From Dama dama (Eukaryota; Chordata; Mammalia; Artiodactyla; Cervidae): a stretch of DNA of 64,000 nucleotides. The notes beneath the pieces were generated by a model. That model was not told the origin of the DNA. It ran no database searches and saw only the letters and a list, made by a program, of their open reading frames with translations. The position numbers were made by a program, and so were the translations under genes. The stretch is from contig NC_083704.1 in the NCBI RefSeq assembly GCF_033118175.1, positions 49,502,501 to 49,566,500 on the forward strand, read 5' to 3'. Positions 24,059-34,924 of this stretch are shown one piece after another (within the stretch, counting starts at the first letter, position 1; each line of letters opens with the position of its first letter).

Positions 24059-24814
24059 AGAGTAAGGGAAGCTCCCATAGATAATACAGATTACTATGCT
24101 TTGAGCACTTAAGAAAACTGTAAGACTCACAACAAACAATGAAGAGAAGGACCCCATTGTCAGCTGAGCTTTGGGGAGGGACCATCCACTGAAGCAAGAG
24201 TGAGTGAGTTATCCCACTACCCCACCAGCCTCCGCCTGCAGTTTACAGTACGCCAGCCCATAGGAATGTGAATCCCACTTTGGAGCCCATTGTGAATGTG
24301 TTTCTGAGTTGTTTAACGTGTTTCTCACAAACAGGACATGACATGTATGGTTTAAATGAAAATAATGGCCTTGCCGCTCGGTGCCAGACCGTCTTTTGTC
24401 AAGAGCATCCTGGCAATTGGAAGGGCTCTGTGCTGACGTGGCCCACAGGCCGGGTCCTTGGGGGATCTGGACTTGCTGTGTTTCACACAGAGAAGGCTCT
24501 TAAATCAGGAGGCCTCCCTGAGGGCCTGCGTCCCTGGTGTGTGCATGTGCGCTGTTCTGCAGCGTGCGTGTTGTTCTGCAGCCAGCACTAGAGTTGGGCT
24601 TGCTGCTGTTGCTTCTGACCGTAAAAGCTTGCCTGTGAATTAAGAGAGAGATTTTCTTTGGATTCCTTAACTATGGAGTTTATTTTCAAAACAGATCAAA
24701 AGCAATAACCAAAAAAAACCCAGTTATTTTTATTTATTTTATTTTATTTTTTGGTATGAGAGTGTTAAAGTGTATCTAGGTACTTTAGCTTAAGCCTTGT
24801 GATAATGTAAAAAA
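24059..24814. other. unique non-coding stretch, GC-richer at 24.3-24.6 kb
   Basis: A plus-strand frame at 24268-24591 (107 codons) lies in the less AT-rich part. It shows no domain, and a second frame overlaps it in another phase, so I do not call it a gene. A (TTTTA)n-like patch lies at about 24725-24753. Confidence 0.4.
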
Positions 24815-25150
24815 AAAATAATTATTTTTAAAAATTGTAGTAAAACATACACGATGTAAAATTTAACCATTTTTAAGGTACAAATCAGTGGGATTAAATA
24901 TGTTCACATTGCTATGCAACTATCACCACCATCTGTCTTCAGAACCTTTTCACCTTCTCAAGCTGAAACTCAGTAACCATTAAACAATAACATCATTTCC
25001 TCCTCCCCCCACCTCCTGGCCACCACCATGCTGCTGTCTCTATGAATTTGACTACTCTATATACCTCATATAAGTGGAATCATACAACATTTGGCTTGTT
25101 GTGATGGGCTTGTTTCACTCAGTATAATGTCTTCAAGGATGATAATGTTT
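24815..25150 (-). repeat. old L1 3'-UTR fragment
   Basis: Antisense L1 3' UTR: 'gtagtaaaacatacacgatg', 'ctatcaccaccatctgtc', 'agtggaatcatacaacattt'. Confidence 0.7.
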
Positions 25151-25280
25151 GATACAAGAAGATTAAGAGTGTATTTATTCAGTTTTATTGTTTGAATTCT
25201 TTCTGTGTGTATCTTTTAATGTTCAACTAGTTGATTTATCGTTTTGTGTCCCATGGGGGCATGGTGTCATCATAGATAAG

Positions 25281-25486
25281 TCATTCTAAACCAGGGGCTG
25301 CTGAGCCCCCCAGAAATATTTGACATTAACCAGAGACATTTATTTTGGTAATCACAGTTGAGAAGCAGTGGTGCAGGATGGTATGGTACTGGTATCTAGA
25401 GGGCAGAGGCCGGGGGTGCTCCTAAACATTCTACAATGGCCAGGATAACTTCCACAATAAAGAATTATCTACCCCAATGTCAATAG
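25281..25486 (+). mobile_element. MER20 left arm, second copy
   Basis: Landmarks of MER20: 'accaggggctgctgag', 'tagagggcagaggccggg', 'cattctacaatggccagg' and 'aataaagaattatctacccc'. It breaks at caatgtcaatag (25475-25486) and resumes at 25642. Confidence 0.75.
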
Positions 25487-25641
25487 GAGAAGAGTGTGAC
25501 AGAGGATGAGATAGTTGAATGGTATCACTGATGCAATGGACATTAGCTTGGGCAAACCCCAAGAGATGGTGAGGGACAGGGAAACCTAGCATGCTGCATT
25601 CCCTGGGGTTGCAAAGAGTTGGAGACGACTTCGCAACTGAA
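25487..25641 (+). mobile_element. BovB 3' tail inserted in MER20
   Basis: About 155 bases of the BovB 3' end: 'gatgagatagttgaatgg', 'ggtgagggacagggaaac', 'gcaactgaa'. It is flanked by caatgtcaatag and caatttcaatag (11 of 12 bases equal), which are the target-site duplications. It is strongly 5'-truncated and non-coding. Confidence 0.8.
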
Positions 25642-25674
25642 CAATTTCAATAGTGCCGAGTTTGAGGAATCCTG
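25642..25674 (+). mobile_element. MER20 right arm, second copy
   Basis: 'tgccgagtttgagga' completes the MER20 3' terminus after the BovB-tail insertion. Confidence 0.7.
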
Positions 25675-26160
25675 TCAAGGGTTAATGAATTTGCCAGTTA
25701 ATAATGGGGGAAAAAACTCTCAAGAAAAATTTGCATGACACATTTTCATTGAGTAGTTTTGAAATAAATCTCTGATGTCATCAGTTTGTTAGTAATTCAG
25801 TAAAGCATTAAATATTGGAGGTTCAATACAACCTAATGCAGACTGAGTTCCTATCTTCATGGAGAGACTCAGTCATAAAAGTTGGAGGATTCAGAATCAT
25901 CCATCTACTTGTACTTTCATTAATTTTGCTATGAGTTCTTTTGGGAATATTTATGTTTCTGTGCAGGTAATGAGTTTGGGTGGCTGTACAGAGATGGTGA
26001 AGCACAGAGTTGGAGTTAGGAGACCTTGTTCTGGCCCCGTTCTGTTACTGAGTGGCTGCATGACAGTCTGGATCTTTGACATGAATATAATAGAAAATTC
26101 TTTAAAATTCTTAAAAAGTGACTTCCTTATGGTTTAATTACTATGAAATACATTCTGCTA

Positions 26161-26474
26161 TAGGCTTCCCCGATAGCTCAGTTGGTAAAGAATCTGCTTG
26201 CAATGCAGGAGACCCCAGTTTGATTCCTGGGTCAGGAAGATCTGCTGGAGAAGGGATAGGCTACCCACCCCAGTGTTCTTGGGCTTCCCTTGTGGCTCAA
26301 TTGGTAAAGAGTCCACCTGCAATGCACGAGACCTGGGTTCAATCCCTGGGTCAGGAAGATCTGCTGGAGAAAGGAAAGGCTACCCACTCCAGTATTCTGG
26401 CCTAGAGAATTCCATGAACTATATAGTCCATGGGGTCACAAAGAGTCAGACATGACTAAGCGACTTTCACACAC
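26161..26474 (+). mobile_element. Bov-tA SINE with two tandem tRNA-like heads
   Basis: Two successive heads begin 'ggcttccccgatagctca' (26163) and 'ggcttcccttgtggctca' (26282), each with 'aatgca' and a B-box-like 'ggttcaatcc' or equivalent. A single BovB-derived tail follows, ending 'gacatgactaagcgac'. The 12-bp duplication tacattctgcta flanks it at 26149-26160 and 26475-26486. These heads are not functional tRNA genes. Confidence 0.85.
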
Positions 26475-26488
26475 TACATTCTGCTACA

Positions 26489-26492
<4 letters not shown>

Positions 26493-26517
<25 letters not shown>
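26493..26517. repeat. poly(T) run
   Basis: 25 uninterrupted T just beyond the right target duplication of the SINE. It is not the SINE's own tail, since it lies outside the duplication and has the opposite polarity. Confidence 0.9.
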
Positions 26518-26519
<2 letters not shown>

Positions 26520-27884
26520 GTGAAAACTGAACATTGCCTTAGTAATAAATGATTAGGTGAAGCCTTAAGTTGGCTGCCAGTAAAGGTACTATATTCTTTT
26601 CAAAAGGCCTGATGAGATCCTGGACTCTTTCTGCTGTCACATCCTCTCTTTATTAGGACAGACTCCCATGGCCAACATTAGTTTGACACCTATGTGATCC
26701 AGTGGACTCATTTATTTTTTTAAATGCTGTTTTTCTTTGGTCCACTTCATTGAGAGCAGAAGGTGTGTCTAGAATATTTAAAAGTTAGGTAGATAGGGAA
26801 AGCAAAAGCTAATAAAACCTATTTTTAATAGGTTTTTAACATATTATATAATATGTTAAACATATAATAACATAATAACATATAATAACATAATAGAGGT
26901 GAGGAACAAGTATCTAAACCAAAATTATGGAGTCCAATTTTTAACAGCCAAAAAAATTTTATTTCCTTGGAATATGTTGTGTGTCTTTTTCCAGTGCACT
27001 CTTTATAGTTATGTGTGTATGCTTAAATAAAGAGGACTAGAAAAGAATTGATTGTAAAGAGTTCCAACACATGCCATTACCTGCAGAGAAATTTGTGTGA
27101 AGAGCAGCTTGATCGCAGGGAACACTGAGAATGAAGGCAGGTTCTGAGGAGGTTGTGGTTCAGTACTACCTACTGTCCTGTCACCTCGTGAATTCCCGTC
27201 CCACCACCAGCTCCCATCACTGACTTTGAAAAAAGAAATCATTATCTAGTATTTTTTCTTAGCAGTTGAAGCAAAGTTTCTTCATAAGACCAGAACTTTT
27301 CCAAGAATGTGCTGGCAGCCTGTGCAGTCTCTGGATTTCAAAGTCTGATGGTATCTGGATTTTGAGCCTGGGCTTTGGTCTGCCTCTCCTTGCTGTTTGA
27401 TATGATCCAGTTTTGCTTTGTCAGAGTTGGAAGGTAGTTACAAATCCTAGGAGGAGGCAGGTTGGAAGATAGAATAGGGGTTCACCTTTCAGCAGGAGAC
27501 AGGAGAAGCCAAACCTCATCTTTCTGTTCTCTCCATTTTTCTTATTTACTAATTTACTTATTTATTTTTTATAAAATAGAAAATCCTTAGAACCAGGATG
27601 GCAAAGTGGTTTCATCCCAAGTGTCACCTTCAACTGATTATGTTAAGTAATCAGTGTTTGGAACGCTTACCACTAGCTTCAGACCAAAAAGAATTCTGTG
27701 ATCAGTTAGCGGTGCTTGCCACGGTTGAGCATAAGTTGCAATGGCACATACGTAATGTATTCTCCAACATTGTGTAGTTTGGGGCTCTTAGATTAACAAT
27801 GTGACTCTTTAGGAGTGGTCCTGGCTGTTCATTAGCACACTTTGTTTCTGGCAAATGCTTCTGTTGCAGCTGGCCCTTGTATGA
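26518..27884. other. unique, AT-rich non-coding stretch
   Basis: Contains a 26-bp palindrome and an 18-bp tandem duplication (26835-26895), listed separately. Otherwise nothing is recognised. Confidence 0.4.
26835..26895. repeat. 26-bp perfect palindrome plus 18-bp tandem repeat
   Basis: Bases 26835-26860 equal their own reverse complement (centre tata at 26846-26849). The next 35 bases are two copies of an 18-bp AT-rich unit (26861-26878 and 26879-26895, the second short by one base). Confidence 0.85.
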
Positions 27885-28112
27885 ATAATGTGAACTCTTG
27901 AGTCAAATCACCTGGATTGGAATACTAGCTTTGTCTTTTACCACCTTGTGGAAAAGGCTCTTGTGAAAATTAATAGATCTTCTATGCCTATCTTTCTTAT
28001 CAATAAATAGGGGCATGGTTACATCTTTTAGTTATTGTGAGGATGAAATGAATTAATACACATTGTTTAGAATAATGCCTGACACATACTAAACTTTCAG
28101 TCAATGTTGGTT
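27885..28112 (+). repeat. MIR SINE
   Basis: Sense MIR: 'tcaaatcacctggattgg', 'gtgaggatgaaatgaatt', 'taatgcctgacacatac'. Its right end abuts the SINE insertion at 28113. Confidence 0.65.
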
Positions 28113-28125
28113 ATATGGGTTGAAT

Positions 28126-28316
28126 GAAAGTGAAAGTTGCTCAGTTGTGTCCAGCTCTGCGACCCCATGGACTATACAGTCCATGGAATTCTCCAGGCCA
28201 GAACATTGAAGTGGGGAGCCTTTCCCTTTTCCAGGGGATCTTTCCAACTAGGGATCAAACCCAGGTCTCCCACGTTGTGGGTTGATTCTTTACCAGCTGA
28301 CTCACAAGGGAAGCCC
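28126..28316 (-). mobile_element. Bov-tA SINE with 13-bp target duplication
   Basis: On the minus strand it begins 'gggcttcccttgtgagtc' (tRNA-like head) and ends in the BovB tail (plus-strand 'gaaagtgaaagttgctcagt'). The perfect duplication atatgggttgaat lies at 28113-28125 and 28317-28329. Confidence 0.9.
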
Positions 28317-28745
28317 ATATGGGTTGAATAGTGGCCCTCAAAAGATATATTCACCAGAACCTCAGAATGTGACTTTATTTGGAATAAGAATCTTTGTGGG
28401 TATAATTGAGGTAAAGATTTTAAGATGAGACCACTCTGGATTAGATTGTACCCCGAATCTGAAGACTGGTGTCCTTGTAAGAGATAGAAATGGACACATG
28501 GCAAAAAAGGAAGGTCATGTGAAAAATGGAGGCAGAGATTGGAATAATTTATCTGAAAGACTAGGATTTATCTGCAAGGCTAAAATTATCAAAGACTGCA
28601 GGTCATCACCAGAAACTGAGAGAGAAAAGTGGAATGATTCTCTCTCAGGGTCTTCATATGAAATGACCCTGTTCACCCCTTGGTTCCAGACTTCTGACCT
28701 CCTGAACTGTGAGAGAATAAATTTCTGTTGTTTTAAGCCACCAAT
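28317..28745 (+). repeat. MaLR (MLT1/MST-type) solo LTR
   Basis: Sense LTR of an ancient ERVL-MaLR element: 'atatgggttgaatagtggcc', 'cagaatgtgactttatttgg', 'gaagactggtgtccttgtaa' and the polyadenylation region 'gagagaataaatttctgttg'. No coding part of a provirus is present. The SINE at 28126 entered its extreme 5' edge. Confidence 0.8.
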
Positions 28746-28784
28746 GCTCAGAAAGACTTAATTTGAAACCATCAGAATGTACAA

Positions 28785-28832
28785 AATGAATAATAATAAT
28801 AATAAGTAATAGTAATAATAATAGTAATAAGC
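28785..28832. repeat. (AAT)n microsatellite
   Basis: Triplets of AAT with a few AGT interruptions. Confidence 0.85.
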
Positions 28833-29155
28833 ATCATTGAGATAGATATAGGGATTGATGGTAGACTAGACAAGCCATCTTCCTGGTATGGATACCAGCT
28901 ATTGCATCAGAATTTGAGAGAAGGCAGGGAGTTGAATTGTAGGCAAAGTGGTCATGGGACAGAAACAAATGTGCAAGGAGGATATATTCTTAGAGGGTAG
29001 ATGATACTTGAGTAAGCCTAAAGCAAACTGAAATTTTGATAACCTAAGAATACACTGATTACTTTCTCAGTTGGGAAACTGGGTTTTAGGAGTCATCACT
29101 TTCTGCATGTTCAGACCAGTCCAGCTCCTTATGCATTTGTGTAGGAACACTGGTC

Positions 29156-29429
29156 TGGAGAAGGCAATGGCACCCCACTGCAGTACTCTTGCCTGGAAAA
29201 TCCCATGGATGGAGGAGACCGGTAGGCTGCAGTCCATGGGGTCGCTAAGAGTTGGACACGACTGAGCGACTTCACTTTCACTTTTCACTTTCATGCATTG
29301 GAGAAGGAAATGGCAACCCATTCCAGTGTTCTTGCCTGGAGAATCCCAGGGATGGGAGCCTGGTGGACTGCTGTCTATGGGGTCGCACAGAGTTGGACAC
29401 GACTGAAGCGACTTAGCAGCAGCAGCAGC
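29156..29429 (+). mobile_element. Bov-A2 SINE (dimer)
   Basis: Two tandem Bov-A monomers starting 'ggagaaggcaatggcacc' (29157) and 'ggagaaggaaatggcaac' (29300), each ending 'gttggacacgactga'. An (AGC)n tail ends at 29430. The 13-bp duplication aggaacactggtc lies at 29143-29155 and 29430-29442. Confidence 0.92.
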
Positions 29430-29489
29430 AGGAACACTGGTCAGGAGAGGGAGGGAAGGCATGGACCTGTCGGCACACAGTAGCTCAGG

Positions 29490-29670
29490 GCTGCCACCTC
29501 AGATCTGCCATTACTGCCTGGTCTCTGGCAAGTTACTTAACCTCTTGGCCTCAGTCTTGACCACACAAAATGGAAGTGACTGTACGTACCACACAGATCG
29601 TATTGTGAGAACAGCTTATTATGGACTTTACCTAACACAGAGCCTGGCAGATAGCAGGTGCTCATAGCAT
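29490..29670 (+). repeat. MIR SINE
   Basis: Sense MIR: 'gcaagttacttaacctcttg', 'acctaacacagagcctggca', 'agcaggtgctcat'. Confidence 0.75.
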
Positions 29671-29689
29671 TTTTAAAAAATGTTCTAAG

Positions 29690-30330
29690 TGCCTGTGTTA
29701 GGAATTTGAGGAGATAAGGGAATAAGAAATACACAGAAAATTGTCTCCGCTCATAAAAGCAACATAATATAAGCTCCACATTGTAGTGGAGAAGATCAGG
29801 GCACTTAGAATGATGAAATATTGATTGAAAAAAAAGGGGTAGTTTTTGTTTTGCTGAAGGATAAGCAGGAGCCTCAGAGAGGATTCAATTTGACCTGAAT
29901 CTTGAAAAATAAGCAGAGTTTTCATAACCAGGAAAGGGCAGATATGTTTACTTTTTAATGGACCAATGAGACAGAAATATACTTGGTGAGGGAAGAGAAT
30001 GACAAGGCATCCCTGGACAAGCAATTACTCAGGGTTCAAAATGGAGAGGGTTGAATATAGGAGAGATGAGGTTGGATGTGCAGATTTGTGCTAATAGATT
30101 TGAATGCCACAAATTTGGGGCCAGAGGGAAATATGGAATGCTTTTGAAAGCACAATAGAAGGATGGCTCTGTGGTCTGAGCGAAGAATAGGAGCAGAAGT
30201 CAGAAACATTGGTGCGAGTTAGGAGGCTGCAGCAATGATCCGAGTGATGGATGATGGAGGCAGAACCTAGGGGAGAAGAAAAATTGGGAGAGAGGGGAAG
30301 GACGGAGACCGAGAGAAAACCTGAGCTTCG
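29690..30330 (-). repeat. L2 LINE fragment
   Basis: Antisense L2-like over about 640 bases: 'gacctgaatcttgaaaaata', 'ttaggaggctgcagcaatga', 'gatggatgatggaggc'. No open frame survives. Confidence 0.6.
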
Positions 30331-30762
30331 TCAAATGCTTATTGAATGTTTGGTGAAAGGAAGATTAATAGGATATGGAAACAGATTGGGTTTGGGGGAA
30401 AAGGCAGAAAGAGTAGAAGACAGGATGGCTTGATATGTTTAACGTGTAGGATCTTCCTAAGTATGGTGTGATACATGTGAGCCCTAATTGTGCCTGAAAT
30501 GTTTTCTACTAGTTTGATTATTTTTAAGTTTGAAAATTTCCTTTTTAGTGGTAAATAAAAGCATTTTCATTGTAATAACATTGAATAATTCATAAATGTG
30601 TAAGAAGTGGTCACCCAAATTACCACCATGCAGATAATCAACATTAATAACTGATTCTTCCTTTCTCCTTCCCCTTCCATCCTTTCTTCTTTTGTTTTTC
30701 ATCCAGCCTCCTCCTCCTCTTTCTTTGGATTCTCTCACTTCTCTGTTATATATATTTGTTTG

Positions 30763-30765
<3 letters not shown>

Positions 30766-30809
<44 letters not shown>

Positions 30810-30820
30810 TATATATATAC
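30766..30820. repeat. (AC)21 followed by (TA)n
   Basis: 42 uninterrupted bases of AC (30766-30807), then about 6 TA units. Confidence 0.95.
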
Positions 30821-31100
30821 ATGTACTCTTCCATATGAAATGGTTACTTGTTATTATATAGTCTGCTTGGTTCCCTAACAACATCGTTAATCTCAGCACT
30901 TGTGAGTGAGTACAGATTTACCTCACTGTAAATCTGCTTTATCAGCAGCACTGTGATTTATTTAACTACTCCCTGTAAATGAATGCTGAGCTTGTCTCAG
31001 GTCTTGGTAGTAGAGATCACACATTTTTGAGCCCTTGCATATAATTGCATTCATATGAGGTACTTTATTTCTAAACACTTTTGCCAACAGTGGCTTTAGA

Positions 31101-31104
<4 letters not shown>

Positions 31105-31138
<34 letters not shown>
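31105..31138. repeat. (TG)17 microsatellite
   Basis: 34 uninterrupted bases of TG. Confidence 0.95.
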
Positions 31139-31140
<2 letters not shown>

Positions 31141-32374
31141 TTTTTGATTTGGAAGCCCTTCTGTTCCTCCCAACAAAAAAGGAGGGGGAAATTCCTCATT
31201 TTATTTGTTTATTTTAAATTTTATAGTGGAGAAAAGGCTTTGTAGGCTTGATGTTCATTCATCCTTCTTCCTTTGTGAATTGCCTCTTCCTTCACTTTGC
31301 CCTTTTTTTTGATGTGGTAATTGATAAACCTATTTGTACAGTAAAGGTGTATACCTTTTGTTGAAACATTGAAAATATTTTCCCTGTGTGTTTGTTATCG
31401 ACCAGTTATTTCCTTATGGCTTCTGGTTTTTAGGTCATGCCTAAAAGACCTTCTGTTACCTCTGCCAAGAACAGCTAGATGTCTGAATTGGTAGGTCTGG
31501 CGCTTGCTGAGTTGCTGTGCCTCTCAGTCTGCACAAGCTTTCTCCTGGGTTTGCTTGTAGCCCGGCAGGCCAGGATGTCATCATGAGCATTGACTGTCTT
31601 GGAGATGGAAGACTGCCTCCTCTCTGAAATCCCTTCTCTTGATAAAACATGTCATGCAGTCATGACCTGAAATCAAATCAGTGCTGAGAGAGAACTTAAA
31701 TCCTCACAAGAAGTCATCTCCAATGCAAAAGTTGCCCTTCTCCCTGGGAGCTTTGCTCAGTCCTTTCTATCCACAATGATGGTTGATGTTAGTTGACATT
31801 TCTATTCCAAATTTATTTGTGTTTGGCACCCAAGAGGCAGCCTGAACTTCATCAGTTGCTTGCATAACCTTTAATGCAGGTGGCTACTGCATTAAAAATT
31901 TGTCAGGCTCCTATAGACTGAGTTACCTCTATCCCTCTATACACAGAGAACCTCTTGAAGCCAGCGTGCTGGTCATCATAAACCCAGCAGATTCTGGTTT
32001 TCAACGGATAATCCAGATTACAAAAATTATGATGTAGTCTTCTTTTGATCTCTATTGCAAAAGTAGATTCTAAGTAAGTCAAATGGTGATGTGTAAAAGT
32101 GAAAATTGCTGCTTGGAAGTAAAACAATTGGTGTTGAAGTTTTATATTGTTATCATTTGAGCCTTTGGGTTTTCCTAAAAGGTAATGCTTCTTGCTTGTA
32201 ATTTTTTGCCTATTCTCTATAGTGTTTATATTTGTCCTTTGATGTAACTTACCCATTTTTAAGAATATCCCCATAGTATTTTTTAGATTCAGTGTTTCAA
32301 ATAGATGGTGGCAACAATCTTTCCTCACGTTGTTTTACTTTTGGTATTAGAACACATCGAATATTTTAGATTCA
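31139..32374. other. unique non-coding stretch with an orphan open frame
   Basis: No repeat is recognised. On the minus strand 31903-32328 is free of stops for about 141 codons, although the local base composition is AT-rich. The first codon is GTG, and the first ATG lies 18 codons in. No domain, signal peptide or membrane segment is apparent, and no splice context supports an exon. Probably chance, but it is the longest stop-free frame outside repeats besides that at 19816-20271. Confidence 0.3.
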
Positions 32375-32960
32375 TATATTCTTTAATTTTTAAAAAAATT
32401 GATGTATGGCATACCTGCATATAAGTGCTCAGATTATTAAATGTTTACAAAGTGAATACACGCAGGTAACCAGCACCCAGACAAATAAATCAGAGCATCT
32501 TGTGTACCCTAGAGGTCTTCTATACCCCTCCTAGTCATTATTTATCCCAAAGGTGACTATTCTGTCTTCTAACACTATAGATTAATTTTGCCTGGCCTGA
32601 ACTGTGGGTTAATAGAATCATGAAGTATGCATTCCTTTCTTCCTGGGTTCTTTCACACAACATTTTATTTGTGAGATTTACCTATATGGTTGTGTGCTTG
32701 TGTAGTCAATTCATTCTCATTCCAGTTGAGTATTCACTTGCTCAAGAATACCTCATTTGTTTTTATTCTTCTTTTTCTTTCTGGTCATTTGGTCTGTTTT
32801 CACTTGGGGATTATTATGAATAACACTGCTGTGATATTCTACTAATTTTATTTTGGTGAACATTTGCACACATTTCTGTTGCTTATATGCTTGGAATTAG
32901 AAAGGCTGGTAGGAGGCATATGCAGAATGCATATGTTCAGTCCTTCTGAAGTAGTGGTAG
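32375..32960 (-). repeat. old L1 3'-UTR fragment
   Basis: Antisense L1 3' UTR, diverged: 'gattaattttgcctggcctg', 'atagaatcatgaagtatgc', 'ttatgaataacactgctgtg'. Confidence 0.6.
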
Positions 32961-33704
32961 AGAATATGTATGACATTTTGCTTGGAAGTAGACTATGCTA
33001 CTGTGCATTTTGATATTTCTGAGGGAATATATTACTATTTAATAGTTGAAAGGAATTGAAAAATGTTCATTTACTTTGGCATGGTTTCCATTATTTGCTT
33101 TTATCTGAGAACTCACAAGTCATTCTACAGGTAATATGGTCTGAAGTAAATTGGGTGTAAATGCACAGTCCTTGCCCCATTCCAATTTACCAAGCCCAGA
33201 GGAAAACATTTGTTACACTATATTTTTACAATACTTCATTGTGATATGATGAGGCTTCAGGCTTTAAGAAAAGGAAATTGGGAGGAGAGAACTAATATGA
33301 TCCAGTGTGATTTTAAGATAACAACTAGAGTCTTTGCAGAAAAAGGAGCCAACAGGTCTGATATGAGGCATGGGGGCCACACATTTTTGCAGTGGGATTA
33401 AGGAAATGGAAGAACTTGTGCTTTTCGGCATCAGAAAGTCCTCTTCCCAAACATTCCACATTTAAAGTGTAGCACTCCAAGCCTTAAAAAGACGCTGCTA
33501 GGGAAAATGGAGCTGGCTCAACAGCTCGACAACATTTTCTAGATTTTCAGCCTGTGACAATAAATCACGTCTTTGATCTCTGCCTGAATTTATGCTGTCT
33601 GGCGGTTTGAGGAGGTTGTTCCAGAAGAGTCTGTTGCGATGAAATAAGAGCCTTCTTTGTATAAGTACAAGTTAATACCATTATGCTAATTATCAATCTC
33701 ATAT
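32961..33704. other. repeat-free stretch
   Basis: No repeats are recognised. The part at 33440-33700 contains several AT-rich transcription-factor-like words ('gacaataaatca', 'gctaattatcaatctc') and no long open frame. It could be conserved non-coding DNA, but this is an impression only. Confidence 0.35.
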
Positions 33705-34115
33705 AATCTGATACATTAGTTAGGATACAGAGTAGGCTTCTATAACAAAGAAATCTCCAAATCCAGTGACTTACATAAGATGAAAGTTTATTTCTTCCTA
33801 TGTCAAAGTCTGTGTAGATCTCCTAGAACTGTCTTGGTGGTTTGACAGTGAAAGAGACCCAGACTCCGACTCACTGTTCTGCCATCCTCAGCACATGATA
33901 GTTTCCATCTCGTGGTTCAGGATGACTGTTCCAGCTCCCTCTGTCCAGGCTTTGTGCTTAGCACCAGAAGAGGAGCAAGAGGCTAGGGAAGAACATATTC
34001 CTTTCCTTTAAGGGCACAATACAGACCCTGTGTACATCACAGCTGTACTCATCCCCTTAGGTGAGAGTCATATGTCCACTACCAGTTGCAGGGCAATTGA
34101 AAAATGAGGGCCTTA
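33705..34115 (-). repeat. LTR-like medium-reiterated repeat
   Basis: The left edge 'tagttaggatacagagtagg' and 'aaagtttatttcttcctatg' resemble the antisense end of an LTR-type repeat. The right part 'gtgagagtcatatgtccac' resembles 51580-51640 in this window ('aatcagtcacatggctccc'). The family is not identified. Confidence 0.4.
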
Positions 34116-34924
34116 GCCAGGAGGAACACGTCAGCTAAAATTTCATAACTATAAAAGGAGAGAGCGGATATTGGAGAACAACCAGCTGTCTTGTGTGGGT
34201 TTGGAGCCTTTATAAGTATGTCAGGTATCTTTATCTATGGCCTCTGATCTCTCTTCCATATTCTCTCACTCCTTGTCTTTCTTACTTGTTTTCCTTCTTG
34301 TGTAGAACTCATCGCTTAGAGTGCCTCAACACACTTTTGATTCCTTGGAGTTTCTCTATTAGCCAGGAAATAGAAGAAGAACAAACCCTGCAATCCTACC
34401 TGTCCTTTCCCAGATACTAATCTGGGCGTGGGGGAAGACCATTTTCTTTGTTTTATTTAGTCTACCTGTTAATTTCTTTGAGGTAGTTGTGATGGTTCTG
34501 AATTGAGTCCAAAAACCCTTTGTAAAGTCGAGCTGAAAAAATGTCCATCCTGATTCCTAGCAACCTATATTTAACCAGAGCCCTTGTAAGTATGTGTTAG
34601 ACAGGGAAATAATAGTTATCAGTCTCTAGTGAATTATAAAGGAAAATAATTAGTTAACCTTGAGATAGCAGGGGTGCCAGACAGCTGAATAGCAGAACCC
34701 CTCCACTCTTCAAGAGGGTTGGGAGCTTGGAATGCATTGTCTTCAGAGACAAGGAAGCTGACCATTCATTGTGTGTCTCTGGAATAGGACACCCACATTC
34801 TTTTGTAAACTTGTCTCAGCTCATCTGCAGCCATTCAACACCTCTGAGCCACTTGTGATTGTCTTAGAGGGTGTAATGTTCTGGCAGGCAGATTTTGAGC
34901 ATCTCTTTCAGGGTCAAAAGTCAT
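34116..34924. other. unique non-coding stretch
   Basis: Nothing is recognised. A 75-codon plus-strand frame at 34193-34420 has no domain. Confidence 0.4.

Noticed and set aside
24268..24591. 107-codon frame in GC-richer DNA, possibly an exon
   Set aside because: A second frame overlaps it in another phase, there is no recognisable domain, and I could not place convincing splice sites.
26163..26350. tRNA-like sequences that could be scored as tRNA genes
   Set aside because: They are heads of Bov-tA SINEs, with BovB-derived tails and target duplications, and degraded arms. The same applies to the heads at 6.2, 28.3, 37.4, 39.6 and 50.6 kb.
29143..29442. Tandem monomers that might look like a CRISPR-like or satellite array
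   Set aside because: It is a Bov-A2 dimer with a single pair of flanking duplications. There are only two units and no spacers.
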